Notes: generated by a model not told the origin, from the letters alone. Positions 23,331 to 35,200 are shown, numbered from the stretch's first letter. The stretch is DNA of 64,000 nucleotides from Aristolochia californica (GCA_029961685.1 JARWKL010000010.1:8763931-8827930); one strand, 5' to 3'. Numbers and translations are program-made.

Positions 23331-24071
23331 TGCATATTAAAAAAAGAAGAAATGAAAAACAAGAAAGAGTGAAAGAAACAAGAAAGAAAAAATAAAAAAG
23401 GCACATAGAAAGAAATTAGAAATTAGAAAAGAAGAACAAAGAAAGAATCACGATAGAAACAAACAAACAAACAAGTCCAAAGAAGAGTAAGAAAGAAAGA
23501 AGAAATAAAGAAAGAAAAATGAAATAGAAAGGAAGGAAAAAAGAAAGAACACAAAAAGAAAAAAAAAAAGAAAAAAAGGAAAAAAAAAGGATCAAGAAAG
23601 ACACAGGCAAGAAAGAAACAAGAAAGGTTAACAAAGAAAAAAATATATAAGGATTAAAGAAAGAAGAAAAAAAGAGAGATTCGTAGATAAATAGGTAGAT
23701 AGAAAAAATAATCAGGAAATAAAAAAAACAAAAAACCAAGAAACATGAATGAAAGAAAGATAAAATTAAACTAGAAACAAAGAAACAAAGAAAGAATCAA
23801 GACAAAAAAAAACAAGAAACAATGACACAAAGATGAAGAAAGAAAGAAACATAAGAAAGATATAAGGCAAGAAACAAGAAAGGAAGAATGATGAAAGAAA
23901 GAAAAAGGATAGAAGAAAGAAAAAAGAAAGAAAGAAAGACAGAGATAAGAAAGATAGAGGATAAAAAAAGAAACATACAAAGAAGAAAGAAGGAAACAAG
24001 AAAGAAAGAATAAAAGAAAGAAATAAGGAAAGAAATAAGAAAGAAATAAGCAAGAATCAAGAAATAAAGAG
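23331..24071. repeat. Purine (GAAA-type) tract
   Basis: A+G-rich tract whose 23640-24071 part aligns in order with 8220-8560 and 15600-15890. The copia element is inserted in it: comparison with 15860-15890 shows the tract would have continued right after CAAGAAATAAAGAG at 24071. Confidence 0.9.
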
Positions 24072-24464
24072 TGTTGGAAGATGGTCTCAAGCCCACGAGC
24101 TCAAGACAAGAAGCCCACACATCAAAGGAGTGGCATATGAGTAAAATAGGGTACTTTCCATAAAGATGGCATAGAAGTGTAAATATGTGTTCCTTTTATG
24201 TCTTTTGTTTTATCAAGTTGTAGCACTAAGGGCATTGTAAAACTATAAATAAAGGCATTGGCTAAGAGGTAGGGCATTGGAGCGCTTTCCTTTTTTTCCA
24301 CAAATTCGTCCGGCCCTCATTTTTATTTTTGACGCAACCCTCTTCTTCCTTAATCCAAACTCTCTCCTTCCACGTTCTTCTTCTTTTCTTCTCCTTCTCT
24401 CTTCTTCTTCTTCTTCTTCTTTCTTGTTGATCTAAAGTTCCTTTCATGAGAACCTAAATTCTAC
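24072..24464 (+). repeat. Copia 5' LTR
   Basis: Begins TGTTGGAAGATGG and runs about 392 bp to the PBS. It matches 29477-29775 over its first ~300 bp. The last ~86 bp (CT-rich, 24379-24464) are missing from the 3' LTR. A TATA-type box is at 24244-24251. The terminal CA usual for such LTRs is not evident; the end reads TTCTAC. Confidence 0.9.
24244..24251 (+). promoter_or_regulatory. TATA box in copia 5' LTR
   Basis: TATAAATA, conserved in the 3' LTR at 29641-29648. Position and consensus fit the LTR promoter. Confidence 0.6.
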
Positions 24465-24477
24465 TTGGTATCAAAGC
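24465..24477 (+). other. Copia primer binding site
   Basis: TTGGTATCAAAGC follows the 5' LTR. It matches the complement of the 3' end of initiator tRNA-Met (usual core TGGTATCAGAGC) with one mismatch. Confidence 0.85.
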
Positions 24478-25370
24478 AAGGAGTTTAGGATCTCTTAATG
24501 GAGTTATTATGAAATTTGTTCAAGAAGTTGTAAAAGGAGTTCAGTCATGAAGAGATAAGTTCATACTCTTCTTATTTACGTTTTTTTTGTTTCCTTTTCT
24601 TATTTACATACTCCTTTTTACTGTTTTTCTTTACTTCTTGAATTTTGAGTCACATCAAGTCAAGATAAATCTTTATATGTTGTAAAGATTTATTTTTATG
24701 ACTAAATTGATGTTATAATTTTGACTCCTTGTAAATCAATTACAAGAGTGATCAAGATCATTTTCTGTTTGCATCTTATTAAGATTGATGAGTGAAATTC
24801 AATTACCTTTATGTAATTTGGATCCATCTCATTTGAGGTAGAATTCCAGCACATGTTGCTGTATCTTCTCCTACTTAAGGTTGCTCATGGGTTTGTGTTA
24901 TGTTGTTGGATGCCCATTATATGTTTGATGAAATTCCAGCAGTCATTTACCCTTTTTAGTTCCGTTTTTTTATTTTTAACTTCAACAATTGAATTTTTTT
25001 TTACGTTGAAGTCTCCCATGAGCTGAAGATAAATCTCTTCCAAGTGTCTTGGTTTGTCATTAAATCTTCTCTAATTTTTTGTCTATTGCTCGTTTGTGTT
25101 GGTGTTTGGATTAAGGCCTAATCGGTTGCATCTACTTTCTTCTCTTTGTTCTTATGAATACAAGAGAAGTTGAGTGATGGCTGGATGTTATTATCACTTT
25201 ATAAAGGCACAAATTTGTTGATAATTTGGTGTTTTCCCTTGTGAAAGAAATTGGTTCTTGTTCTCTTTTGTTGGTGATTGATTTGGTCTACGGGTTCTTC
25301 AAATTACATTGAGTAATTGTTCTTTGAAGAAGACCTTTTCCCTTGACCTCCATATTTTACTTGCCTCATC
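24478..25370 (+). other. Copia untranslated leader
   Basis: About 890 bp between the PBS and the first recognisable gag sequence. It is AT-rich with many stops in all frames and no gene seen. Part of gag may be hidden here by decay. Confidence 0.5.
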
Positions 25371-26370
25371 ATGGAGATTGGATACAATAGTAATAAGAGT
25401 GATATACTCCATATTACTACAATTCCACTTAGAGGTCTCTCCAATTACATGAGCTGGTGACAATCAGTTCGGAGGGTTCTTATTACTCGTGACCTCTTGA
25501 TGAAGAAGATGCGTCCTAGCACAAGTGGGTTAAGGATGATAACATGGTGATAAGTTGGCTCATTAATAGAATGGAAGAGTAGGTGGCCAACAATGTGGTT
25601 CACTTGGAAACCGCCAAGAACTTATGGGACACTTGTGCCAAGCTTTACTCAAGTGCTGCTTCATTACAAAAAATATATGATGTATTACAAAACATGTTGC
25701 ATATGAAACAGGGAGATAATATTCATGAATTTTTGGCACAATTTTGAGGTCTTCTTCAAGAATGGAAACTAGCTCAACCATATTCCATTGATATTGTTGT
25801 TCAAGAATGACAAAGAGAAGCTTTGGCAGCTGCCATTTGCTTATCGAATATTAAACCACACCTTGAAGTGGCCAAAACTCAGCTTCTAAGTTCTTCTGTT
25901 CTTCCATCCTTTGATGATATTAGTGCTACAAAACTTTGAAAACCGGATCCATCCCCTCCTTCTCCTATTGATGCTCCAGCGGCGATGTTCTCTGGCAATC
26001 GGGGAACATCTTTCTCATCCCGAGGACGGGGCAGAAATATGAGAGGGGGTCGAACTATGAGAGGGGCTGAAAATAGAGGTGGTAGAACGGGTCAGAATTC
26101 TTTCCGTACTGAGCCTCGACTTTGCACTTATTGTGGCTATCAGAACCACCTTGTGGCATCATTCTGGAAACTTCATGGCAAGCCTGATTGGGCCACACCT
26201 AACCCAGTTTCGGTTAATGTTGAGAAAAATGAAGATAAGGCTGAATCATCATCCGAAAATGTGACTCTTACGGCTGAGGACTATGCTGCATTTCATAAAA
26301 TGAAGTCCTTCATGGAATCCTCTATTCCCTCATCATCTACTGCTGCCACTACTATTGCCTCAGGTATGCT
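25371..26370 (+). pseudogene. Copia gag with zinc knuckle
   Basis: From about 25371 (an ATG) a gag-like protein can be followed in more than one frame, with stops near 25608, 25746 and 25808. The part with LWDTCAKLYS and HEFLAQF is typical of copia gag. A glycine/arginine-rich stretch at 25985-26090 precedes the nucleic-acid-binding knuckle CTYCGYQNH...F near 26126-26170, whose last cysteine is phenylalanine. A serine-rich linker follows to 26370. The protein would form the virus-like particle that packages element RNA. Confidence 0.75.
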
Positions 26371-27946
26371 TTCTTCCTCTTCTTCCTCTTCCTCTTGGAT
26401 CATCGACTCTGGGGCCTCCGAACATCTATCAGGTAACAAACACTTGTTATAGTCCTTATCTCCTTGTTATCCTCATAAATTCATTACTATTGTTGATGGT
26501 ACCCAAACCAAGGTCCTTGGCAAAGGTTCCTCCTCTCTTACTTCATCTATTCCCCTTCAAGATGTTTTGTTTGTTCCTCAATTTCCTTTAAATTTGCTCT
26601 CGGTTAGCCAATTGACCAAACAATTAAATTGCTCTATCACCTTCTCACTGTCTTCTTGTGTCTTTCAGGATTTCACTACGAAGCGGGTGATTGGTGGCGG
26701 CCATGAAAAGGGGGGTTTGTACTACTTCACTCTTCCATCATTAGTTGCATTATCGTCCACTACATCTGAGGCCCAACTTTGGCACAATCGACTTGGTCAT
26801 CCGTCTACCCCTTCACTTCGTTCTTTGGTTCCATCTTTAAAAAGACTTTCTAATTTCAGTTATGAGGTTTGTCAATTAAGTAAACATGTCAGGAGTAAAT
26901 ATTCTCGTCGTCTTACAACTACAAGTACTGCTCCATTTGAGCTAATACATTATGATGTATGGGGCCCTTTATGTGTCTCAAATATTTCCCAAGTTATATA
27001 TTTTTTCATTTTTGTTGATGATTTTACTCGAGTGACTTGGTTATATCTATTTAAAGAGCGTTCCAAAATTCTTCCTTTTTTTAAAAATTTTCATGCTATG
27101 GTCTTGACACAATTTGGGAAGAAAATTCAGACCCTTAGATCTGATAATGCTAAGGAATACATGTCTCATGACTTCAAATCATTTTGTGAGAGTAATGGGG
27201 TTATTCATCAAACATCATGTGCCTATACTCCTCAACAAAATGGTGTTGCTGAAAGGAAGAATCGTCATCTTCTTGAAGTTGCTCGGGGCCTCCTCTACTC
27301 CATGAAGGTACCCTATTTCTATTGGCCTCATGCTATACTTACAACATGCTTTCTCATTAATAGGTTACCTTCATCAGTCCTTCATCATAAAACTCCTTAC
27401 TCTGTGTTATTTAATGGTGAAGATCCTTTTTCTCTTCCTTTGAAAGTGTTTGGATGTACGTGCTTTGTTCATGTTACATCTCCACATAAAAATAAACTTG
27501 ATCCTCGGTCTATGAAGTGCTTTTTTTGGGGATACTCTCGCACCCAGAAAGGTTATGTCTATTACAATCCTACCCTTCGGACGATGTTTATCTCTAGGGA
27601 TGTGACTTTCTTTGAGGACATTCCCTTCTACTCCTCCCATGATGCTCCTTCAGGATGGACTTGTCCTTCTACTACTCTTTGTCCGCTTGTCCCGTTCAAT
27701 CTTGAAGTGGATCCATCCCCTGATGCACCGGCTGTACCTTCACCTGTGGAGTTGTCGGATCCACCCGAGGTAAGTCCTTCTCCTCCTATGTATGGGCCTG
27801 AATTTGATACTCGGCCTATTGTTTTAAGAAAAGAACGTCGCTCCTGTACTACTTCGCATCCTATCTCAAATTTTATGTCTCACCATCGCTTGTCTTCCGA
27901 GTGTTTTCAGTTTCTTGCGTCCCTTTCTTCTACTTCCATTCCGTAG
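26371..27946 (+). pseudogene. Copia protease and integrase
   Basis: Protease: the WIIDSGASEHLSG motif near 26396-26434 holds the catalytic Asp. A TAG at 26450-26452 interrupts the same frame, which resumes to 27946. Integrase: pre-integrase block LWHNRLGHPS near 26779, then a degenerate HHCC end (CQLSKHVR). The DDE core follows with DVWGPL (26956), RSDNAKEY (27138) and QQNGVAERKNR (27234), which supply the two Asp and the Glu. A proline/serine-rich tail ends in TAG at 27944-27946. The integrase would insert the cDNA. Confidence 0.85.
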
Positions 27947-29469
27947 TCATATCAGGAGGCTCAGAGACATCCAGGATGGAAGGCGGCTATGGATGAAGAA
28001 ATGCACACCTTATACGAAAACCAAACCTAGTACTTAACATCACTCCCGAAAGGTAAAAGACCGGTTGGTTGTCGATGGGTTTTTTCGGTGAAACATAATC
28101 CGGATGGATCGGTTGCTCGTCTTAAAGCTCGACTGGTTGCTAAGGGATATACACAGTGCTATGGGATAGATTATGAGGAGACCTTCTCTCCTGTTGCAAA
28201 ATTGAATTCGGTACGCATCATCTTATTTATTTCTGCTAACTCCTCATGGCCCCTCTATCAGTTGGATGTTAAAAATGTTTTTTTAAATGATGATATCAGT
28301 GAGGAAATTTATATGGTTCAACCACTTGGTTATGTGGTTGAGGGGGAGTCAGTATGCCGGTTAAAAAAGTCTTTATATGGGCTTAAGCAGTCCCCTCGGG
28401 CTTGGTTTGATAAATTTAGTCAAACACTCCTACGGTTTGGTTTTCATCGGTGCTCAGTTGATCATTCTGTATATTATAAAGATACAATCAAAGGGAAAAT
28501 ATTATTGGCCGTATACGTGGATGATATTATCTTAACCGGTGATGATGCTTTGAAAATACAAGAGGTGAAGCAGATGATATGTCAGGAATTCAAGACTAAA
28601 GACCTTGGTATGCTTAAATATTTTTTGGGTATAGAAGTTATTCAATCCAAACAACGGATAATATTGTCTCAAAGGAAATATGTCTTGGATCTCCTTGAAG
28701 AAACATGAATGAAGGGTTGTAGACCAGTTGACACACCTATGGATACAAATGTAAAATTATGTGCCACAAATGAAGAAGATATTGATATTGGAAAATGTCA
28801 AAGACTCGTGAGAAAATTGATTTATCTCACGGTAGCTAGGCTAGACATATCATATGTTGTATGTGTGGTGAGTCAATTCATGCACAAACCAAAAATTACC
28901 CACTGGCAGGCTTTAAAGAGAATATTACGTTATCTAAAGAAACTCCAGGAAGAGGATTGCTGTATAAAAAACATAGGCACTTCAACATAGAAGGCTTCTC
29001 AGATGCAGATTGGGCTGGATCTCCTGATGATAGAAAATCTACATCAGGATATTGTACTCTGGTTGGGGGAAACTTGGTTACATGGAAAAGTAAGAAGCAA
29101 AATGTGGTTGCAAGATCTAGCACCGAAGCAGAATACAGAGCTATGGCCCATACCGTTAGTGAACTTTTATGGATCAGGACCCTTCTTACCGAACTAGGTT
29201 TTTATAAAAAGGGGTCCATGAATCTGCATTGTGATAATCAAGCAGCCATTCATATCACTTCAAATCCAGTTTTTCATGAAAGAACTAAACATATTGAGGT
29301 GGATTGTCATTTTATACGGGAGAAATTTCAAGCAGGAATAATCTCTCTCAAACATGTGTCATCTCAAGAGCAAGTAGCTGATATTCTCACTAAACCCGTT
29401 ACATCTAAAATCCTATCGTTTATATGTGGCAAGCTGGGTATTTATGATGTCTTTTCTCCTCCAACTTGA
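27947..29469 (+). pseudogene. Copia reverse transcriptase and RNase H
   Basis: Same frame as integrase up to about 28945, with stops at 27944-27946, 28028-28030 and 28706-28708. A one-base deletion near 28945-28950 then shifts the remaining RNase H. RT blocks: ARLVAKGYTQ (28123), QLDVKNVFLN (28259), KSLYGLKQSPRAWF (28369) and YVDDIILTG (28515). RNase H: GFSDADWAGSPDD (about 28992) and the downstream DNQAAIH (29235). Translation ends at TGA 29467-29469, which overlaps the polypurine tract. Confidence 0.9.
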
Positions 29470-29476
29470 GGGGGAG
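29468..29476 (+). other. Copia polypurine tract
   Basis: GAGGGGGAG immediately before the 3' LTR, the expected plus-strand primer site. It overlaps the last codon of the polyprotein frame. Confidence 0.85.
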
Positions 29477-29775
29477 TGTTGGAAGATGGGATCAAGCCCA
29501 CGAGCTCAAGACAAGAAGCCCACACATCAAAGGAGTGGCATATGAGTAAAATATCCATAAAGATGGCATAAAAGTGTAAATATGTGTTCCTTTTATGTCC
29601 TTTGTTTTATCAAGTTGTAGCCCTAAGGGCATTGTAAAACTATAAATAAAGGCATTGGCTAAGAGGTAGGGCATTGAAGCACTCTCCTCTTTTTCCACAA
29701 ATTCATCCAGCCCTCATTTTTCTTTTTGACACAACCCTCTTCTTCCTTAATCCAAACTCTCTCCTTCCACGTTCT
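29477..29775 (+). repeat. Copia 3' LTR, truncated
   Basis: Matches the first ~300 bp of the 5' LTR. Several CpG sites of the 5' LTR are TpG or CpA here. The last ~86 bp are missing: at GTTCT (29771-29775) the sequence passes directly into the minus strand of viral fragment H. The five bases fit both partners. Confidence 0.9.
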
Positions 29776-29782
29776 GATACCA
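29771..29782 (-). other. Viral tRNA-iMet primer binding site, fragment H
   Basis: Minus strand TGGTATCAGAAC, one mismatch to the usual TGGTATCAGAGC. In caulimovirids this site primes minus-strand DNA and leaves a discontinuity in the mature genome. Here it lies exactly at the junction with the copia LTR. Confidence 0.75.
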
Positions 29783-30054
29783 ATTACAGCGGGAAGAAGG
29801 AAGATTAACAGAAGGCAAGTAAAAGATGAAAGAGGCAGAGAATAACTTTAACTCACTACTAATTTATTCACAATATCATATACTTACAGAAAACTTCAAA
29901 AACTGGAAACCACACGAGTAGGCAACCTTGAATACAAAAGGGAAGGTTTTTCAAGTGATGCCTTGCCTAAAGAAACTAACTCCTTATATAGAAGGAGAGA
30001 ACTAATGGGGATTTGAAAACATTTGAAATCCACCACTAATACAAAAAGTAACCT
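29783..30054 (-). promoter_or_regulatory. Viral promoter and leader, fragment H
   Basis: On the minus strand: a TATATAA box (29984-29991) inside a CTCCTTC...GAAGGAG-like inverted context. The conserved GGCATCACTTGA comes about 20 nt later (near 29955), then about 170 nt of leader to the primer site. This is the best preserved TATA element among the viral copies. Confidence 0.65.
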
Positions 30055-30336
30055 CTATGATTGAGGTGGTGAGGTATTATCTCTATAATTGAGATTCTTG
30101 GATGAGTCATCAACTTGATCATCTTTATCATCCTTATCATCTTGATCTTGATCTCCATGATTGAGAGTAGGACAAGACCTTTGATGGGCTTGGTCCCATA
30201 GCATCTTTTGTTGACGAAGAGCTTTTACTCTTATCCAATGCAGGCGGCAGCTGGCGGCATCCCATGAATGTGACTTTATGGAAAATGGCCGACCAAAGAT
30301 ACTGTATGAGCTTGGCGTGATGTGACAAATAAGCCA
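30055..30336 (-). pseudogene. Viral ORF3 C-terminus, fragment H
   Basis: C-terminal third of ORF3: FGRPFSIKSHSWDA near 30285, then a basic segment (RIRVKALRQQK), a histidine/acidic tail rich in D/Q/K (30150-30090), and the stop at 30057-30055. It is fused in frame to the RT N-terminus through a deletion, so an artificial RT-ORF3 reading frame of 105 codons exists. Function unknown. Confidence 0.7.
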
Positions 30337-31369
30337 TCTCAAACAGTCATTGAGTGGTTTGTAATTAACCACTAATCAAGGAACACCTCGTTCCTTTTTT
30401 GCATTTTTATTGACATAAAAAGCAGTACAACTCCATGGGGAGTAAGATTTTCTAATCAATTTCTTATCCAAGAGATTTTGGATTTCCTTTTTGCAGAGGT
30501 CTAGTAAAGCATGTTTCATTTGACTAGGCCTGGCTTTTGTGGGAATGGTTCTTTCATTGAACCCATCAATATATGGTAATGACACAATATATTTTTGTCG
30601 ATCCCAAAATGTTGTAGGAATGTCACTACAAATTTCTTGGGTTAATAATTTTTGAAGAGAACGAATTTTCTCTTTGATCTCTAGAGTTTCCAACTACTGT
30701 TCAAGGGTTAAAAATTGTATTTCTTTATGCAGGAAACTGAGATGATGTTCTTTTACATTTCTCAATTCGGAAATCTCATTGATAAAACTAATTTGAGGAG
30801 GAGATTTGAAAGAGAAATATATAGGTTTATTATTAACCTGTCCATGAATTCCATGGTTATCTATGCCTTTTATTGGCATAATTTTCTCCAAAAAAGGAGT
30901 ACCTAATATGACCTATTGTGTCATATTTTTTACTAATAAAAAGTCAGTAATAATGCACTGATTATTAGTGCAGATGGAGGGATTATTTAATTTATATTGA
31001 ATCTTCATTTTGTCTCCATTAGCATTGGCTAAAGTTTGAGTTTTTTTCTCAAAATATTGGGTTGGAATTAACCCTTCCTGGATGCAGTTTAAGTCTGCTC
31101 CACTATCAATCAGAGCTGTCAGTTTAGGAATGACAAAGTTCTGATCAATAACCAAATTAATTACAGTATGCCATCTTTGATGGATGACTTTGGTAATTTG
31201 ATTCAGAAAAGAAGCTTCAGATGTCTTTTCTGGAGGCAAATGTTTTTGTTCACATTTTTGTTCAAGCTTTTTATATAAAGATTTTAATTCTTTTAATTCT
31301 AGCTTGATTTCATTAATTTCTCCTTGTAATGAGGAGATGGATATTGGTTGTTTAGAAGAAATAATTTCT
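30337..31369 (-). pseudogene. Viral protease and RT N-terminus, fragment H
   Basis: The linker from 31369 contains LELKELKSLYKKLEQKCEQ, a probable coiled coil. The aspartic protease motif LIDSGADLNC (near 31110) is complete here, with the ILGTPFLEKI-type C-terminal block broken by a TAG-type stop near 30911. The RT N-terminal part follows (LPYIDGFNERTIPT near 30575) up to NYKPLNDC at about 30345, where the deletion starts. Segments 31239-30913, 30891-30694 and 30693-30376 share the frame and are separated by single stops. About 23 nt of the linker upstream of the coiled coil also appear to be missing. Confidence 0.8.
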
Positions 31370-32207
31370 TGGAAATCAAGATTCTACTCTTAAATTATTA
31401 GAGTTAACAGATCTCAATAGGTATCTAGCAGATACTGATAAAAAATACATGCATATTGGATGCATATAGAGAGCATTCAAACCCTTGACCTTACTAGGGA
31501 TGAACACATGTCAGCAAGTCATTCTATGAGATGGTCACTATTTTGATTGGAAACCTTCATTAATGGGTATAGTGGAAACGAGTCTCAGTAGGGGACCCGT
31601 TTATTTTAATGTCCATCCAAACCTTACCCTATCGTTAACAGATAGGATTTTTTTAGAATCTATCCAGTTGAGGATTCTAACACAGGGATACAATTTTATT
31701 CTTGGAACTAAAACCATTGCAGTTATTGCAAGGATTCATTTCAAAATTATGAATACTTTAGACCCTAAGGTATTACACTTACCAGATCAGGGTAAGACTG
31801 TTTTGATCGAGACAGATCTCATGAGTGCCAATGTTGCCACTCCAAGGATGATCAATTGGGAGGAAATTCATTTCCCAGCTAACTGGACCATTCCCCAGGC
31901 TATTCCTCCAAGACTCCTGATTAATCAGGATATTGATCAAGTACTTCAATCCACCGATGAAGACGTGGTTATTAATTTTAAATCTAAGAATCCCTACCGA
32001 GTATCTTTACCACCATCATCCAGATACTTGGATGTAGGCCAGACCTCGAGTCTACAAGAGGTGGTTGAACAACAATCCTGTAAGGATGATTCCTCATTAA
32101 AAGGAATCCACTTATCAGACACCCAGATACCTCATGGGGTCTACCAAGAAAGGGAGCATGAACGGACTTCTCCCACTCCCAGTGAAATGACTGGTTTCAA
32201 TCTGTGA
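31370..32207 (+). pseudogene. Viral movement protein (ORF1), copy B
   Basis: 30K-like movement protein lacking its first ~65 codons. Reading starts at the DSTLKLLELTDLNRYL block. Stops lie at the IGCI position (TAG, near 31467) and at a TGA near 31527 shared with copy C. From 31563 the frame is open to TGA 32205-32207 (RGPVYFNVHPNLTLS, then SEMTGFNL). The shared TGA indicates that B and C were duplicated after it arose, or that both came from one defective template. The role would be cell-to-cell movement. Confidence 0.85.
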
Positions 32208-32209
32208 CT

Positions 32210-35200
32210 ATGATTTTTACACCTCATCAGATTGACCAAGACCCACCACCTTTTGTGGTGGATAGAGCAGCAATTAAAGCTGAATTCTTTCACCCCCATA
32301 ATCTTGGTTTCAAACGATGGTTTTTTGACACCTACAGGGACGCAGAACGCATGGAATTTTCAAAGGATTTTTATCTTTATTTGGAAACAAATAAGGTTAT
32401 TATGTCTTTTGTTGACTATTTTATGCGTTATAGATTGAAGCAAGCGGAGAAGCGACCATTAGTTTCTTCCCCCCATTCCACTCTTTCAACCCTAACGAAA
32501 GAATGACAACTTCAATCTGGCACAACCATCAGATCAGTACATCCTCCAACTGATCCGATCAAGCTTGAATTTCCAAGCTCCTTAGAGAAATCCCCTGATT
32601 ATGTTGTAGTAGTTGCTTTTGTCAATCCTGAAGCCAATCTCTACCCCATGGGTCAAATCTGGAGACAAAACAACTTTACCAATTTAAATCTCAAAACAAT
32701 TGTCCAACAACTAATTTGTATTGAAGATTTATTGGATAAAGCTAATCCAGAGAGATATTGTCAAAATCTTTATGACTTATCTTCTCGTAAATTACCTTTA
32801 TTGATGAACAATAAACCGCTCATTAAACCACCTGTTCCAGTTTGGAACTTTAAATTGGATAATAATTCTGAAGTTGTTGAGGAATTATTATCTAGGCTAG
32901 GAAGATTGAATCTTTCTAAAGATCAACTCAAACAAGCCAAGGAGGCCAAAGTGGCTGAGATTTTAAAAAGCATTCAGGTTTTAGAATCTCATGAATCTCA
33001 AGAAGATTCTTTATTGCAAAATACTGAGGATTTAACTCCTTCTGCATACTCTGATTCTGATGTTGGTCAAGAATTAAATCTCAAAGATTTAGGTCTCACC
33101 AATGTTAATCAGACTGAAGATATTCTTCAGGAAATGATTCAAGACCAACCGAGTATTCAAAAATTAGATTATTCTAAAAAATCTACTCGTCGTTGGTATC
33201 TAAATCACAAACTCTATTATCATAGGCCTACACCTCCGGACCTATTATATGAAGAGATTGTGTATATAGATCAAAAAGCTTATGATGGCAAAGCCATCTA
33301 TGAATGGAACATAGATGCCATGTCTGAATATAATATATTAGAACATTATCGCCGAATGCTTATGTATTGTACAATCTGTCGGCAACATAAGAATTCCGAT
33401 CAAGGAATAGCAGAAATGCTTACTGCAGGGTTTTCTGGAACCCTCAAAGGTTGGTGGGATAATACCCTCACCCCTAAACAACATCAGGAAATTTACAATT
33501 CAAAAAAGGTTATTAAAACTGAATCAGGCCAAGTCTTCCTCAGCGAGGATGACGCAGTTTATACCTTAATTTCCTGTATTGTTCATCATTTCATTGGAAA
33601 TTTGACTTCCACTTCAGATAAGGGAAGAGAGATTTTTCAAAATCTTAGGTGTCGAACACTTAGCCATTTTAGATGGTATAAGGATGTCTTCCTCACTAAG
33701 GTTATGCAAAGACCAGATGCCAATAATGAATATTGGAAAGCTAAATTTATTGATGGATTACCAACTCTTTTTGCCAGTAAGGTAAGAAAAAGGTTACGTA
33801 ATGAGGTAGGAATTATCAACTACCATCAATATACATATGGTCTCCTTACCAGTGCTATCATCCAAGAAGGAATGACCTTATGTAATGATTTAAAGCTTAA
33901 GGCTCAGCTTAAGAAACAAAATCTTACTGGTAAGCATGAGCTTGGTGAATTCTGTGAACAATTTGCTTGTGATACAGGACCACCACTTTCCCATCAAAGG
34001 AAAGGAAAAGGTAAAGTCTCTCAATCTACGAGAAAGGAACCCTACTCTTACCAGAGTAGGAGATATCCAAAATGACAGTCTCATCAAAAGACTCGTCATG
34101 AACCTTGGAGACCTCCTCCTCGATAGAGACTACCTCCTAGAAGAAATCCTCCTCCTCCTCCAGACAAAAAGAAAATTGTCTGTTATAAATGTGGAAAGTT
34201 AGGCCACTATTCCAACAGATGCAAAACAAAAGAAAAACTTAACCAACTATAGATTGATGAAGGATTAAGAATTTAGTTGGCCAAAATTCTCTTAAATTCT
34301 TATTCTGGGGATGATATTGATTATGCCTCATCCAGCCAATTAGAAGACGACCAAGATTGTAGCTGTTCTCATCTACAATTTGTAGCACAAATGCATCAGA
34401 TTAATGTTCTTACTACTGACCAACAACTTATGCTTGATCAAGAGGAAGATCCTCTTACCAAAAGATATTTAATTAAAGAATATCTTGAACAAATTCAAAG
34501 TACTTCAAAGATACCTCCCATCCAAGGAGTTAAACCTTATTCTTTGAAGGAAATTTTTGGTCATTATGAAGAAACTAATTCTTCAAAACAACCAGTAACC
34601 ATCTCCTCATTACAAGGAGAAATTAGAGAAATCAAGCTTGAATTAAAAGAATTAAAATCCCTTTATAAAAAGCTTGAACAAAAATGTGAACAAAATTGTT
34701 TACAATAAGATAAGAAATCTGAGGAGTCTTTTCTTAACCAAATTACGAAAGTCATCCATAAAAGATGGCATACTATGATTAATTTGGTTATTAATCAGAA
34801 GTTTGTCATCCCTAAACTGACAACTCAAATTGATAGTGGAGTAGACTTAAACTGCATCCAGGAAGGGTTAATTCCAACCCAATATTTTGAAAAAACTACT
34901 CAAACAATGGCCAATGCCAATGGAGTCAAAATGAAAATTAAATATAAATTAAACAATGCCTCCATATGCACCAATGATCAGTGCATCATTACTGACTTTT
35001 TGTTACTCAGTATGACTCAACAAGTCATTTTAGGCACTCCTTTTCTGGAGAAAATTATGCCAATTAAAGGCATTGATAACCATGGAATTCTTGAACAGGT
35101 TAATAATAAACCTATATATTTCTCTTTCAAATCTCCACCTCAAATCAGTTTCATCAATGAGATTTCAGAATTGAGAAATGTTAAAGAACATCATCTTAGT

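Larger units (their letters stand above)
24072..29775 (+). mobile_element. Ty1/copia LTR retrotransposon, degenerate
   Basis: 5' LTR (24072-24464), tRNA-iMet-type PBS, gag-protease-integrase-RT-RNase H in copia order, PPT, and a truncated 3' LTR (29477-29775). The polyprotein is broken by four or more stops and at least one frameshift. About 13 substitutions and an 8-bp gap separate the two LTRs over roughly 300 aligned bases (counted by eye), so the insertion is not recent. The right end joins viral fragment H with no remaining LTR end. Lineage within copia not assigned. Confidence 0.95.
29771..31369 (-). mobile_element. Endogenous pararetrovirus fragment H (type I), minus strand
   Basis: Read on the minus strand it contains the pre-protease linker, the protease, the N-terminal RT, then a jump to the C-terminal part of ORF3, promoter, leader and primer site. 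About 2.5 kb (RT core, RNase H, ORF3 N-terminus) is deleted. Its left end is at the viral PBS and its right end meets copy B head to head. Confidence 0.85.
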
